The notes: a model not told the origin generated them from the sequence alone. Shown: positions 1 through 7,309, counted from the stretch's first letter. The stretch is DNA of 64,000 nt from an uncultured Chromatiaceae bacterium (GCA_937978655.1 CALJUX010000081.1:1-64000), one strand, 5' to 3'. A program made the numbers and translations.

Positions 1-13
1 GTTCGGGCTTTCG

Positions 14-93
14 GCTAACACGTCGCGGCACTTGCGGCCTGCGGCCGCAGCGACGCTCACCAAGGTTCGCGCGCGTGCGCTCAACGTTAGAAA
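14..93 (+). repeat. attC-like recombination site upstream of the first cassette
   Basis: The segment starts with CTAAC (about 15-19) and ends with GTTAG (86-90), which are complementary R''/R' type ends of an integron attC. Inside them lie partly complementary L''/L' stretches (TCGCGGCA against TGCGCTCA) and a GC-rich palindromic centre (TGCGGCCTGCGGCCGCAG). The orientation, with GTTA at the right end just before a plus-strand gene, fits a cassette array. The box matches are imperfect, so the call rests partly on two better attC sites further along. Confidence 0.55.
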
Positions 94-112
94 GCCAATC
101 GGAGATTCAAAT

Positions 113-760
113 ATGGCTGAAAATTTACCTTATAGCACTTCAGTTGGAACGCTCGAGAAGATGCTTGAAAAAATAAAATCGGCATCTGTTCCGGAACGAT
201 TTACACAGGATTTTGTACAGACAAAGCTTGCAATGAAAGGTGGCACAGCGAACGCTTGCATCCCAGTTCTTAAAAAGATGGGACTTGTCGGAAGTGACGG
301 TAGTCCAACAGAGTTGTATCGAGAACTCAGGAATCCAAAGAAATCGCGTATAGCTTTGGGTAAAGCATTTAGACGTCTCTATGAAAGATTATATGAGATG
401 AACGAATATATACATGACGCGGATGACGGGGATGTTCTAGGCCTAATTGTTGAGTGTACTGGCAGCGAAAAGAATGCAGCGGCAACTAAGTATACTCTTG
501 CAACATTCAATATGCTTAGAAAGCATGCAGACTTTGAAGTGGAAGAAGATTATTTGGAATCAACTTACGCTAACGAGCCAATTCCTTACAATCTTGATCA
601 GCAGCTATCAAATATACAGCCACCAAAGCAGAGTTCAACCCCGAACCAGAAAGGTATTAATCTTTCCTACACAATCAATTTAAATCTGCCGGCAACTAAA
701 GATATTGAAGTCTTTAATGCAATCTTCAAGAGTCTCAAGCAGCACATACTGGATCAATAA
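113..760 (+). CDS. DUF5343 family protein (cassette gene)
   Basis: A 215-residue protein starting at the ATG at 113, in frame with an upstream open stretch that runs through the attC and is unlikely to be coding. The N-terminal half has the DUF5343 pattern: LPYSTS near the start, then GTLEKMLEKIKSA, a PERFTQDF motif, a GG-containing winged-helix-like segment, and a PTELYRELRNP motif around residue 85. It is predicted to be soluble, with no signal peptide. The last third is less conserved. It sits 1 bp from the start of the HEPN gene, so the two are almost certainly co-expressed and move as one cassette. DUF5343 proteins have no firmly assigned biochemical role. Pairing with a HEPN protein suggests a defence or toxin-antitoxin role (inference). 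The AT-rich base use differs from the GC-rich backbone after 13 kb. Confidence 0.8.
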   Translation: MAENLPYSTSVGTLEKMLEKIKSASVPERFTQDFVQTKLAMKGGTANACIPVLKKMGLVGSDGSPTELYRELRNPKKSRIALGKAFRRLYERLYEMNEYIHDADDGDVLGLIVECTGSEKNAAATKYTLATFNMLRKHADFEVEEDYLESTYANEPIPYNLDQQLSNIQPPKQSSTPNQKGINLSYTINLNLPATKDIEVFNAIFKSLKQHILDQ

Positions 761-761
761 C

Positions 762-1352
762 ATGGCCTTTGAAGATCAAGTGAAAGCGTTTGGCATGACG
801 AATATGCTGCTCGAAACCGATTTAGAAGAAATCGAAAGAAACTTCGATATTAAGATAAAATCTCGCCAAGAAGCTTCGACCTCAACAGAGATCGAATCAA
901 CGTACTTCCCCCAGTTCGAGAAAAGCCTCAGGAAAGAGGCTGCTGAGATGGCTAAGAATTACGAGCTTTTCTACTGTTTGGAAAAAACAATTCGCAAACA
1001 AATATCTGAATTGCTTGAAGCTCATCACGGTGATAAGTGGTGGAACGATAAAGTTGTTCCACAGCATATCGTTGGCGAAGTAAAAAAACGTGTTCAGAGA
1101 GAACGAGAATCAGGAATCACTCCACGATCGACAGATGATCTTGACTATACAAACTTCGGTGAGCTTGGCGAAATAATTAAGGCAAATTGGGCAATATTTG
1201 CAAGTATCTTTAATAATGCAAAAGCTGTTGAGAAAATAATGTTTAATCTCAATACCTTAAGAAATCCTATCGCTCATTGCAGCGTCCTGGCTGAGGACGA
1301 AGTTTTAAGGCTTGAACTTAGCCTTAGAGATTGGTTTAGGCTGGCAGAGTGA
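762..1352 (+). CDS. Swt1-like HEPN domain protein (putative RNase effector)
   Basis: A 196-residue soluble protein. The ATG at 762 lies 1 bp after the stop of the DUF5343 gene. The C-terminal half is an all-helical HEPN domain of the Swt1 type: a WW-containing helix (KWWNDKVVP), then DDLDYTNFGELGEIIKANW, and the signature RNPIAH near residue 167, which fits the HEPN catalytic R-x4-H motif. HEPN proteins with this motif are usually metal-independent RNases used in antiviral defence and toxin-antitoxin systems. The intact motif suggests activity; the target is unknown. The neighbouring DUF5343 protein could be the partner or antitoxin (inference). An alternative is a structural HEPN without catalysis, but that is less likely given the intact R and H. 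Confidence 0.8.
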   Translation: MAFEDQVKAFGMTNMLLETDLEEIERNFDIKIKSRQEASTSTEIESTYFPQFEKSLRKEAAEMAKNYELFYCLEKTIRKQISELLEAHHGDKWWNDKVVPQHIVGEVKKRVQRERESGITPRSTDDLDYTNFGELGEIIKANWAIFASIFNNAKAVEKIMFNLNTLRNPIAHCSVLAEDEVLRLELSLRDWFRLAE

Positions 1353-1356
1353 GGCT

Positions 1357-1434
1357 TTCTAACAATGCAATTAAATTCGTTCCCTGCGATCGCCGGACGC
1401 TCGTTCCTCGCGCCGTTTATTGCGGGCGTTATCT
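1357..1434 (+). repeat. attC site between the HEPN cassette and the HNH cassette
   Basis: It begins TTCTAAC (ends 1363) and finishes GCGGGCGTTAT (GTTA at 1428-1431). The outer arms pair: GCAATTAAA near 1367 matches the complement of TTTATTGCG near 1417-1424. The centre (CGATCGCCGG) is a short palindromic spacer. The order of boxes and the TTTATTGCGGGCGTTA right end are typical of chromosomal integron attC sites. Confidence 0.8.
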
Positions 1435-1458
1435 CCTTATGAGGCATCTTTAAAATAA

Positions 1459-2112
1459 ATGAAGCACTGTAAAAAATGTGAAACTGACAAGCAAGTATCA
1501 GAATTTCATACCAACCGTAACGCTAAGGATGGCTTACAGGCATACTGTAAATCGTGTATGAATGCTTCAACAAAGGATTATTATCAGACTGAGCAAGGCA
1601 AGCTCAAAATTAAAAATGGCGTCAAAAAGAAGGCGGAATCTGGTTACTATCGCTATGGAAAAGGTGCTATCACTATTCTAGAGCAAGGAGCCAAAAAGCG
1701 TAATCTACCATTCCGATTAACAGAAGACGAATTGACAAATTGGTGGAAAAAGACACCTGACAAATGTTACTACTGCAGCATTGATCTAAACGACTATATT
1801 AAACTGCGTGACGCCATTATAAATTACTATGATAATGATTTTGATATAGTTAAATATAAAACTTTTTTTAAAAGCTCTAAGCATAAGGCGATAAAGTGCA
1901 TGACCATTGATCGTCTACAGAATGAAAATGGCTACGAATTAAATAATATTGTGAAAAGCTGTTGGATCTGCAACAAGCTGAAAGGCGATTTTTTCACTGC
2001 TCAGCAAATAAAACAAATGACACCAGAGTTTATTAAAAAGTTAATTGAAAAATTGAACTTGCCCAGTATATCTCTAAAAAATAGAGATGAGATAACAAGT
2101 GATTCCAGGTGA
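1459..2112 (+). CDS. HNH endonuclease family protein (cassette gene)
   Basis: A 217-residue protein. The N-terminus has a CxxC pair at residues 4-7 and a second at 31-34, a small zinc-ribbon-like unit. A CYYC pair appears near residue 111, and the C-terminal motif TIDRLQNENGYELNNIV followed by CWICN and K is the HNH/treble-clef core, with Asp in place of the first His as in many phage-type HNH nucleases. The DR-N-GY-N-C-x2-CN spacing is intact, so a metal-dependent DNA nuclease is likely. The gene stands alone as a cassette between two attC sites, and its stop codon lies inside the downstream attC. It is markedly lysine-rich and AT-rich, consistent with recent acquisition. Its substrate and partner are unknown; defence or mobile-element nuclease are both possible. 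Confidence 0.8.
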   Translation: MKHCKKCETDKQVSEFHTNRNAKDGLQAYCKSCMNASTKDYYQTEQGKLKIKNGVKKKAESGYYRYGKGAITILEQGAKKRNLPFRLTEDELTNWWKKTPDKCYYCSIDLNDYIKLRDAIINYYDNDFDIVKYKTFFKSSKHKAIKCMTIDRLQNENGYELNNIVKSCWICNKLKGDFFTAQQIKQMTPEFIKKLIEKLNLPSISLKNRDEITSDSR

Positions 2113-2145
2113 CGCCTATGGCGCACCTGGACCACGCGTTAGCTA
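2091..2145 (+). repeat. attC site (compact, near-perfect hairpin)
   Basis: Left end GATAACAAGTG, right end CACGCGTTAGC. The inner arms CCAGGTG and CACCTGG are perfectly complementary, followed by CGCC-TAT-GGCG as the tip. Outer AAC-xx-GTG on the left matches AAC-GC-GTG on the complement of the right arm. This gives the folded bottom-strand structure recognised by integron integrases, with the GTTA cut point at 2139-2142. Confidence 0.85.
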
Positions 2146-2156
2146 TCGGGGGAATT

Positions 2157-2528
2157 ATGCTCAGCTTAACCTTCGCGGTAATACTATCGATAGTAAATAT
2201 GGGGTATGCCGCCGTAATATATATGTCATTACATGGTTGGCTGGTCACACAGGAACCCAGTGGCATGCAACTGCTTATTCATTTAGTCATTACCGCGCCA
2301 GTTGTTGTCATAACTACGGCCTGGCTGTTTTATCTGAAAGTTACAAAAAACTGCAGTGCCAATTTTTGGAGATTTAACTTAGTTGGAATTTTAATTCCGA
2401 TACTCAGTATTCAAACAGGTGTTACTCACTATCATTATGATATTTTTGGTCTTGGAATCTCAGTGCTGGTAATTGTTGTTTCATCTTCGTTGCTTTTTAT
2501 TGAGTTCTGGCGAAATGCCCGCAGCTAA
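2157..2528 (+). CDS. small integral membrane protein (cassette gene)
   Basis: The start is placed at the ATG at 2157 (sequence MLSLTFAVIL), after the attC, rather than at upstream in-frame codons that lie inside the recombination site. The 123-residue product has four hydrophobic helices: about residues 2-24, 36-56, 68-84 and 92-113. Short charged loops connect them and the C-terminus ends in RNARS. No enzyme motif is visible and I do not recognise a family. Like most cassette genes of this kind it could be an inner-membrane protein of accessory function. The gene closes just before a degenerate attC-like palindrome. Confidence 0.65.
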   Translation: MLSLTFAVILSIVNMGYAAVIYMSLHGWLVTQEPSGMQLLIHLVITAPVVVITTAWLFYLKVTKNCSANFWRFNLVGILIPILSIQTGVTHYHYDIFGLGISVLVIVVSSSLLFIEFWRNARS

Positions 2529-2602
2529 CCAGCCATTTAAAAATCAGCCACAAAAGCGTGGGCCAGCACGCGCTGTCGCTCGTCTTTTATTGCGGTTTGA
2601 GG
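2522..2602 (+). repeat. degenerate attC-like element, possible end of the cassette array
   Basis: The left end reads AGCTAACCAGCC and the right end TTTTATTGCGGTTTGAG. The right part aligns with the TTTATTGCGGGCGTTA end of the site at 1357-1434 but lacks the GTTA triplet junction, having GGTTTGA instead. The arms still pair partly (AACC and GCxATTTAAAA against TTTTATTGCGGTT). It may be a decayed attC or a fossil junction. Confidence 0.5.
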
Positions 2603-2610
2603 TGTAAATA

Positions 2611-3135
2611 ATGTCTGCAGAACAAAACAAACATATTGAAATTTTTGTTGAATACCTGAGGTTGCTCTCGCGCTTACTTAAAAAGGTCGAGGACTATTTT
2701 GGCGGTGATGAAAGCATACTTCGTGTAAGACTCAGCCCTGATATGTTCCCTTTATCTGTTCAAGTCGAGATTGTGGCCAGTTTCGCCTTAAGGTCTTGTT
2801 GTCCAATTGCGGGTGTGGCAGTTCATTCGTACACCCGTGAAGTGAAGTCATTTGCAAATCTGAGGGCGCAACTTGAGGATACAATCAACTACCTTACCAG
2901 TTTGGCTGAAAAACAGAGCAACTTTGAAGTGGTTATTGAGGATATGGCTGGTCCGGCGCCAATCTCAATGACAGCAGAGGATTTTCTGCTGCGTTTTGCC
3001 TATCCAAATTTCTATTTCCACCTGGGGATGGTGTATGCCATTGCCCGGTCTCGGGGCGTGCCGCTGACAAAAGGCGACTTTGACGGGCTTCATCAGTATC
3101 CGCCAGGTTTTTCATTTGAGCATGCTGGCAGCTGA
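2611..3135 (+). CDS. DUF1993 family protein
   Basis: A 174-residue protein. Family hallmarks are an N-terminal helix leading to the LSPDMFPL motif (about residues 42-50), a central YTREVKSFANLRAQLE helix, and the C-terminal LRFAYPNFYFHLGMVYAIAR segment followed by RGVPLTKGDFDG. This is the typical ordering and length of DUF1993, a DinB-like four-helix fold without known reaction. It has no signal peptide and no membrane segment. It follows the degenerate attC in the same orientation as the cassettes and has no recognisable attC after it, so it may be the last cassette or the first resident gene. Confidence in the family is good; function unknown. Confidence 0.8.
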   Translation: MSAEQNKHIEIFVEYLRLLSRLLKKVEDYFGGDESILRVRLSPDMFPLSVQVEIVASFALRSCCPIAGVAVHSYTREVKSFANLRAQLEDTINYLTSLAEKQSNFEVVIEDMAGPAPISMTAEDFLLRFAYPNFYFHLGMVYAIARSRGVPLTKGDFDGLHQYPPGFSFEHAGS

Positions 3136-3271
3136 TCAGTCGCTGATTCGATGCCCATCTGCTCAGCAGAGCTGCCCTTAGCTACAACACGACAAGCGAT
3201 GAATAATGAGCGCGACAGGCCAGACAAATGACCTGCTGTTAAGTGGATAGTGATCAAATAAAAGAGATTTT

Positions 3272-3670
3272 ATGCTACGCGGACTGAACCATATCACTAT
3301 TGCGGTCAGTGACTTAGACCGTTCTTTACGTTTTTACACCGATATTCTTGGTATGCAGGGCCATGTGCGCTGGGATAGTGGCGCTTATCTCAGTCTGGGG
3401 AGTGTCTGGATTTGCCTGTCCATTGATAAAGCCGCGCCGGCGCAGGATTATTCGCATATCGCCTTTGATATTGCAGAGAGCGATTTCTTGCCATTCGCGG
3501 ATAAATTACGCAACGCAGGTGTGATTGAATGGAAGCAAAATACCAGCGAAGGGCAATCCATCTACTTTTTGGACCCGGACGGCCATCAATTTGAAGCTCA
3601 TAGCGGCAGCCTGCAGACCCGGTTGGATGCTTTAGCCAAAGCGCCGTATTCTGGCCTGGTCTGGTTGTAA
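3272..3670 (+). CDS. fosA: FosA-type fosfomycin glutathione transferase
   Basis: A 132-residue VOC-fold protein with two beta-alpha-beta-beta-beta units. It matches FosA enzymes across its length: it opens with LRGLNHITIAVSDL and ends with PYSGLVWL. The Mn(II) ligands of FosA correspond to His7, His62 and Glu108 here, and Thr9 is present. The K(+)/substrate loop residues Ser92, Glu93, Ser96 and Tyr98 are kept in the TSEGQSIYFLDPDGH segment, and the phosphonate-binding Arg corresponds to Arg117. It should catalyse addition of glutathione to fosfomycin in the cytoplasm. It lies right after the cassette region but no attC follows it, so it is probably a chromosomal gene. A strong hairpin terminator closes it. 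A related VOC enzyme with other substrates is possible but unlikely, since all key residues are present. Confidence 0.88.
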   Translation: MLRGLNHITIAVSDLDRSLRFYTDILGMQGHVRWDSGAYLSLGSVWICLSIDKAAPAQDYSHIAFDIAESDFLPFADKLRNAGVIEWKQNTSEGQSIYFLDPDGHQFEAHSGSLQTRLDALAKAPYSGLVWL

Positions 3671-3756
3671 GCTTGCGCTGGTGATTTCCTGCCGCGTCGA
3701 CCTGGTCGCGCCTCGGTACAGCCTCATAGCAGTTGCCTTCCGTTGCAAAGCCTGAT

Positions 3757-3780
3757 AATTCCAGTGACCGGAATTTTTTT
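3757..3780 (+). terminator. rho-independent terminator after fosA
   Basis: AATTCC at 3757-3762 pairs with GGAATT at 3770-3775 across a 7-base loop and is followed by a run of T to 3780. It overlaps the 3' end of the convergent fic gene, so it separates the two transcripts. Confidence 0.65.
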
Positions 3781-4909
3781 AAATTCGAACCAAATTAAGC
3801 AATGGCTCAAAAGAATATAATGCCGGACGCCGCCCGGAGGCTTCTTCGATGGTGTGTATTATATTGTGGTCCAACATAATTCTGGTAAATCGGGCTGCGG
3901 TCGGGGCTGGGATGCCACTGGCAGAGGTAAATTTATTGTTTCTGAATACCGGGTTGGTGAAAACAAAATCCAGTGCTGTGACACTCCATTTGGAAGACAA
4001 TAATTCGGCAAATGTTTGTTTCATCTGTTCATACAGGTCTCTGATGTTTTCCGCAACGGTCAGATTCCGGATCGCTTGTTGCTCAACAGCTTCCAGAAAA
4101 AAAGCACACCAGCCATCCCAGTCTCCGGTTTCTGAGACCTGCCTCATCCGGTCGATGTATTCGTCTTTATTTTCTTCCAGATATCCACTGACATAAAAAT
4201 GCGGGGCGCAAATTGTTTGCGATTGCCACAGCATCAGGGTGATTAACATCCTGCCAATCCGGCCATTGCCATCTTTGAAAGGATGTAATGCTTCAAATTC
4301 GATGTGAGATAATGCCGACTTGATTAATGCAGGATCCCGGCTGCTATTGATATAACTAAATAACAGGTCAAGACCATCCTGCAATTTTTCGGGACGAATG
4401 GGGACAAATAAAATGTTTTTTTTGTTTCGGTCCGCGAGATAATTTTGTTCAGTTTTAAATTCACCCGGTGATTTGGCCGCACCACGGCCAAATGACAATA
4501 ATCGTTGATGAATACCTTTTATTAAAGACTGAGAGATGGGATAACCATCTTGCATGGCTGTCTGCGCCGCTTTTAGTGCTCTCTGATACAGAATAGTTTC
4601 GATGACCTCAGATCTGACGTTGGAAGTATCGGTAGTGCCACTTTCATGATCTGCTTCGTATTTTAGAATTTCATCCATCGTACTGATGGTTCCTTCCATC
4701 CTGGAAGAGATCACCGCTTCCTGATTTCTCAATGGCGCGAGCAGGATCTCACTGTTATGCATATTTTTTAGCATCTGGTCATAGCGTGCTATGGCATCTG
4801 TCGCTTTCACCAGGCCATCGACGAATTTTTCATAACGCAGCGTTTTGGGCGGGAAATTGTCATAGTGGTAGCTGACGGCATTTTCCAGATTAAGTGCCAT
4901 TTGTTGCAT
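3779..4909 (-). CDS. Fic family protein (class II, self-inhibited AMPylator type)
   Basis: A 376-residue protein with a Fic/DOC N-terminal domain, a Fic core and a C-terminal winged-helix-like region (residues about 300-376, ending in a RRPALYSF wing). The catalytic motif HPFKDGNGRIGR lies at residues 209-220 and is intact: His209 and the anion-binding NGR. The inhibitory (S/T)xxxE(G/N) helix appears N-terminally as SSRMEG at 68-73, which makes it class II. Such enzymes transfer AMP from ATP to protein hydroxyls, held off by the inhibitory Glu. No separate antitoxin gene is next to it. The start could be the first ATG (4909) or the fourth codon, which is better spaced from GAGAGG. The 337-bp upstream region has tandem repeats that may be an autoregulatory site for the C-terminal wHTH (inference). 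Confidence 0.88.
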   Translation of the reverse strand: MQQMALNLENAVSYHYDNFPPKTLRYEKFVDGLVKATDAIARYDQMLKNMHNSEILLAPLRNQEAVISSRMEGTISTMDEILKYEADHESGTTDTSNVRSEVIETILYQRALKAAQTAMQDGYPISQSLIKGIHQRLLSFGRGAAKSPGEFKTEQNYLADRNKKNILFVPIRPEKLQDGLDLLFSYINSSRDPALIKSALSHIEFEALHPFKDGNGRIGRMLITLMLWQSQTICAPHFYVSGYLEENKDEYIDRMRQVSETGDWDGWCAFFLEAVEQQAIRNLTVAENIRDLYEQMKQTFAELLSSKWSVTALDFVFTNPVFRNNKFTSASGIPAPTAARFTRIMLDHNIIHTIEEASGRRPALYSFEPLLNLVRI

Positions 4910-5246
4910 TGCCTCTCATTTATACGCATTTACGATATTCAAGATGATTTAACTATCATAATTGCATTAATGTGATTGTCAATTTTGAGCTCGATAAGGC
5001 ACAAAAATGACCAGCTTGGCTGGGACCCTGCAAATTTACCAGCTTGCTTATCACTTACGTCATTTATTGATAGCCTAAGTCGGTTGACGTGAATCTGTGT
5101 ATGTCTAAGTACTTTGACTATCACTTAATGCATTTATTGAGAGTCAAATTGCTTAGACGTGAATCTGTGTATATCTAAATTGCTTGTTTATCAAAAACAG
5201 GAGCATGTGAACATCAACAGCGGCAAAGTGGTTAATAAAGTGGCAG
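4910..5246. other. AT-rich intergenic region upstream of fic
   Basis: This 337-bp gene-free stretch separates fic (start) from the 3' end of the CE12 esterase gene. It holds the 70-bp tandem repeat described separately plus a degenerate related copy near 4954-4987. A short open frame inside it lacks codon bias and a ribosome-binding site and was not accepted. No RNA gene was recognised. Confidence 0.6.
5049..5188. repeat. imperfect tandem repeat, 2 x 70 bp
   Basis: Unit 1 (5049-5118) and unit 2 (5119-5188) both start TATCACTTA, continue with CATTTATTGA, and share the exact core ACGTGAATCTGTGTAT followed by TCTAA. The period is exactly 70. A third TATCA begins at 5189. A looser copy of the left half (TATCA..TTGCATTAATGTGATTGTCAA) sits at about 4954, closer to fic. 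The layout suggests multiple binding sites for a regulator. Confidence 0.75.
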
Positions 5247-6047
5247 TCATAACAGCTCGCGCCAGACAAACCTGGCCAGCGGGTGCTGGCGGGCTTTTAA
5301 GTCGCGGACAAACAGTTGGGCTATCCAGCTGGCGCCTTGTACTGACAGGTGGGTGTTGTCGATTTTGCCGTCCGGGAATTGTTGGTACAGGCCGGCGGGT
5401 ACCTGGATAAAATAAGCCTGGCTGGCGGCGGCGCCGAAACGGCTGAGATCGGCACAGCTTTGTGCGTTTAAATCAAAGAGTTCAACTTTTTCGCTGGCCG
5501 CCACTTTACGGGCGGCTTCGGCGTAGTCGGCAAGTTTGTTCTCGAGCTTGCCTTGGTCATCAAAACTGCGCCGGCAAATCGAGGTGGCGAGCAGGGGAAT
5601 GGCGCCTTTGCTGCGCACTTCGCTGATAAAACGCCGCAGCAGTTGTGGGTAGGTGGAATCAACGGCGGCGTAGCGCGCCGGGTCGTCTTGTTTCTGGTCA
5701 TTGTGGCCAAACTGGATCAGCACAAAATCACCCTGGCCTAAATCACTGACTAACAATTGCCAGCGGCCTTCGTTGAGAAACCGTAAGGTGCTGCGGCCAT
5801 TGGCGGCGTGATTGATAATAGACAGCTCCGGCGCCATAAAAGCGCGCAGCAGCTGGCCCCAGCCGCGTTCCGGATAATTCAGATTGGTTTTGTCGGCCAT
5901 CGTAGAATCGCCGACCAGATGCAGCCGTGGCGCCGGCATCGAAGTGCTGGTGCCGGCTGGAATACCAGTGGCTTGGGTTGAAAACGACATACAAAGCGAT
6001 CCAAGCAGAAAAAGACATACAGTAGCGAATTTGTTCATTTGGGTCAT
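5247..6047 (-). CDS. secreted rhamnogalacturonan acetylesterase (CE12, SGNH fold)
   Basis: A 266-residue SGNH/GDSL hydrolase. A signal peptide is visible at residues 1-27 (KFATVCLFLLGSLCMSFSTQA). Block I is HLVGDSTMADK with nucleophile Ser48; block II has NHAANGRST; block III is QFGHNDQK (Asn116); the catalytic Asp-His pair is in IDNTHLS near residue 232. This is the CE12 pattern of enzymes that remove acetyl groups from rhamnogalacturonan or pectin. It is the last gene of the minus-strand pectin block, 126 bp after the pectinesterase. Its start is unusual: nine CAA triplets sit directly before the ATG and no Shine-Dalgarno is visible. An in-frame ATG three codons later is an alternative start. 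Confidence 0.85.
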   Translation of the reverse strand: MTQMNKFATVCLFLLGSLCMSFSTQATGIPAGTSTSMPAPRLHLVGDSTMADKTNLNYPERGWGQLLRAFMAPELSIINHAANGRSTLRFLNEGRWQLLVSDLGQGDFVLIQFGHNDQKQDDPARYAAVDSTYPQLLRRFISEVRSKGAIPLLATSICRRSFDDQGKLENKLADYAEAARKVAASEKVELFDLNAQSCADLSRFGAAASQAYFIQVPAGLYQQFPDGKIDNTHLSVQGASWIAQLFVRDLKARQHPLARFVWRELL

Positions 6048-6050
6048 CCG

Positions 6051-6078
6051 GTTGTTGTTGTTGTTGTTGTTGTTGTTG
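6051..6078 (-). repeat. (CAA)9 microsatellite in the leader of the CE12 gene
   Basis: On the coding (minus) strand the sequence reads nine CAA triplets followed by CCGG and the ATG at 6047. It is an uninterrupted trinucleotide tract in place of a ribosome-binding site. Confidence 0.9.
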
Positions 6079-6172
6079 GGTTCGCTCGGGTGTCAGATTG
6101 TTGGTCGGGTGCTTTCTGTACGGTGGCCATATGTACGGCGGCACTTCGTTTGCCGATACCTACGCGATTTTT

Positions 6173-7309
6173 CTATTTGGTGTTAAGCCATTGCCGGGTT
6201 CGCGCCAGTTCGGCCAGCGGTTGCCAGCGTTCGCCAAAGATAGTGACGCTGGCGCTTTGCGCATCGGCATAGGCTGTGGTTTGGGACGGGCTGAAATTGT
6301 TGGTCAGCCAGGGATACGCCGGGCCCTGATTCTGCGCATAGAAGTTACGGTCACCATAACGGTTTGGCTGGTCGCGCTGTGGCTCATCCGGATAAGTGCG
6401 GCGGAAGATCGGCTGGTTTGCCAGCGCACTACTGAATTGGTTGCCTGCGAGCACAAACTGGCCATCGTAATGGCGCCGGCCGAGCTGAAAATCAGTCACG
6501 CCGTGAAAACTCGAGTTCAGCACCACCAGCTGCTGTGATGCAGCCAATTCGCCGTCGTGCCACAGCGTTGCCGCTTTATTGTGATTAACAAAATCACTGT
6601 CCAGCACCAGCGTGCTGCCCCGTGGGCACAGCATATCGACCCGGCCGCTGAAAAAGCTCTGGCGGTGTAGATACATGCCGTTTTGTTTGTTCCAAAGGCT
6701 CATAGTATCAGCGCCATTGCTGGCAAACTGGCTTTGGTCGGTGATGATGCGGGTGGCTTTGGCAAAACCACGCACGGCAAACTGATGCTCAAATCGCGCC
6801 GGATCTTGTGGATTTTCTAAGGCGTAACTGTTGTGCACAGCCAAATCTAACAGCTGAATATCGCTGGCGTTAATATTGACCACCGCTGCGCCCCAGTCTT
6901 TTTCCAGATCGGCAGCAGAGGGCAATGCAGCTGTCTGACGTGCTGCCAGAAAATGCTGCCGAAGTTCGGGGTATTGGAGAATGGTCTGGCTTAAACCACT
7001 GCCGGCCAGCACCACTTTATCGCGCTTTAGAAACAGCTTTTCGCGATAAAGGCCAGGTGCGATGCGAAGAATGGCCCAGCGCTGCGCGTCCGGGCCTGTG
7101 GTGGGCAAACTATCGAGCGCGGCCTGAATAGTATGAAAGCTGTTCGGGGCGCCGCTTGCATCCACCTGGCGCCACAGCGGTGGCTGATCGGTACCCGCTG
7201 CGACAGCGCTGCTGCCAAACCACAGCGCTAAGCAGCAGAGTGCTTTATTGTAAAAGCCGCGCAACCTGCACCCCGGCCATAATAAATGGTGCCACGCCTT
7301 TGGCGTCAT
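6173..7309 (-). CDS. pectinesterase (CE8 pectin methylesterase), secreted
   Basis: A right-handed beta-helix protein, up to 378 residues. The FHTIQAALDSLP opening and YREKLFLKRDKVVLAG are CE8 hallmarks. The two catalytic Asp positions are recognisable as ADTMSLW and GRVDMLCP. The latter replaces the usual GxVDFIFG, so the FIFG part is lost while the Asp remains. It would demethylate galacturonan in the periplasm before or after uptake, releasing methanol. The start is uncertain: the only ATG (7309) overlaps the end of the GH105 gene by 65 bp and gives a long 20-residue n-region, while an in-frame TTG near 7262 gives a compact signal peptide (RGFYNKALCCLALWFGSSAVAAG). The gene belongs to the receptor-GH105-CE8-CE12 block. 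Confidence 0.82.
   Translation of the reverse strand: MTPKAWHHLLWPGCRLRGFYNKALCCLALWFGSSAVAAGTDQPPLWRQVDASGAPNSFHTIQAALDSLPTTGPDAQRWAILRIAPGLYREKLFLKRDKVVLAGSGLSQTILQYPELRQHFLAARQTAALPSAADLEKDWGAAVVNINASDIQLLDLAVHNSYALENPQDPARFEHQFAVRGFAKATRIITDQSQFASNGADTMSLWNKQNGMYLHRQSFFSGRVDMLCPRGSTLVLDSDFVNHNKAATLWHDGELAASQQLVVLNSSFHGVTDFQLGRRHYDGQFVLAGNQFSSALANQPIFRRTYPDEPQRDQPNRYGDRNFYAQNQGPAYPWLTNNFSPSQTTAYADAQSASVTIFGERWQPLAELARTRQWLNTK

Noticed and set aside
32..112. N-terminal extension of the first cassette gene
   Set aside because: It runs through the attC-like palindrome, and the ATG at 113 gives the normal DUF5343 N-terminus.
2109..2156. Longer start for the small membrane protein
   Set aside because: The extra residues lie inside the attC hairpin; the ATG at 2157 follows the site and starts the first membrane helix.
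4939..5124. Short minus-strand open frame in the repeat region
   Set aside because: It crosses the 70-bp repeats, has no ribosome-binding site and no recognisable protein features.
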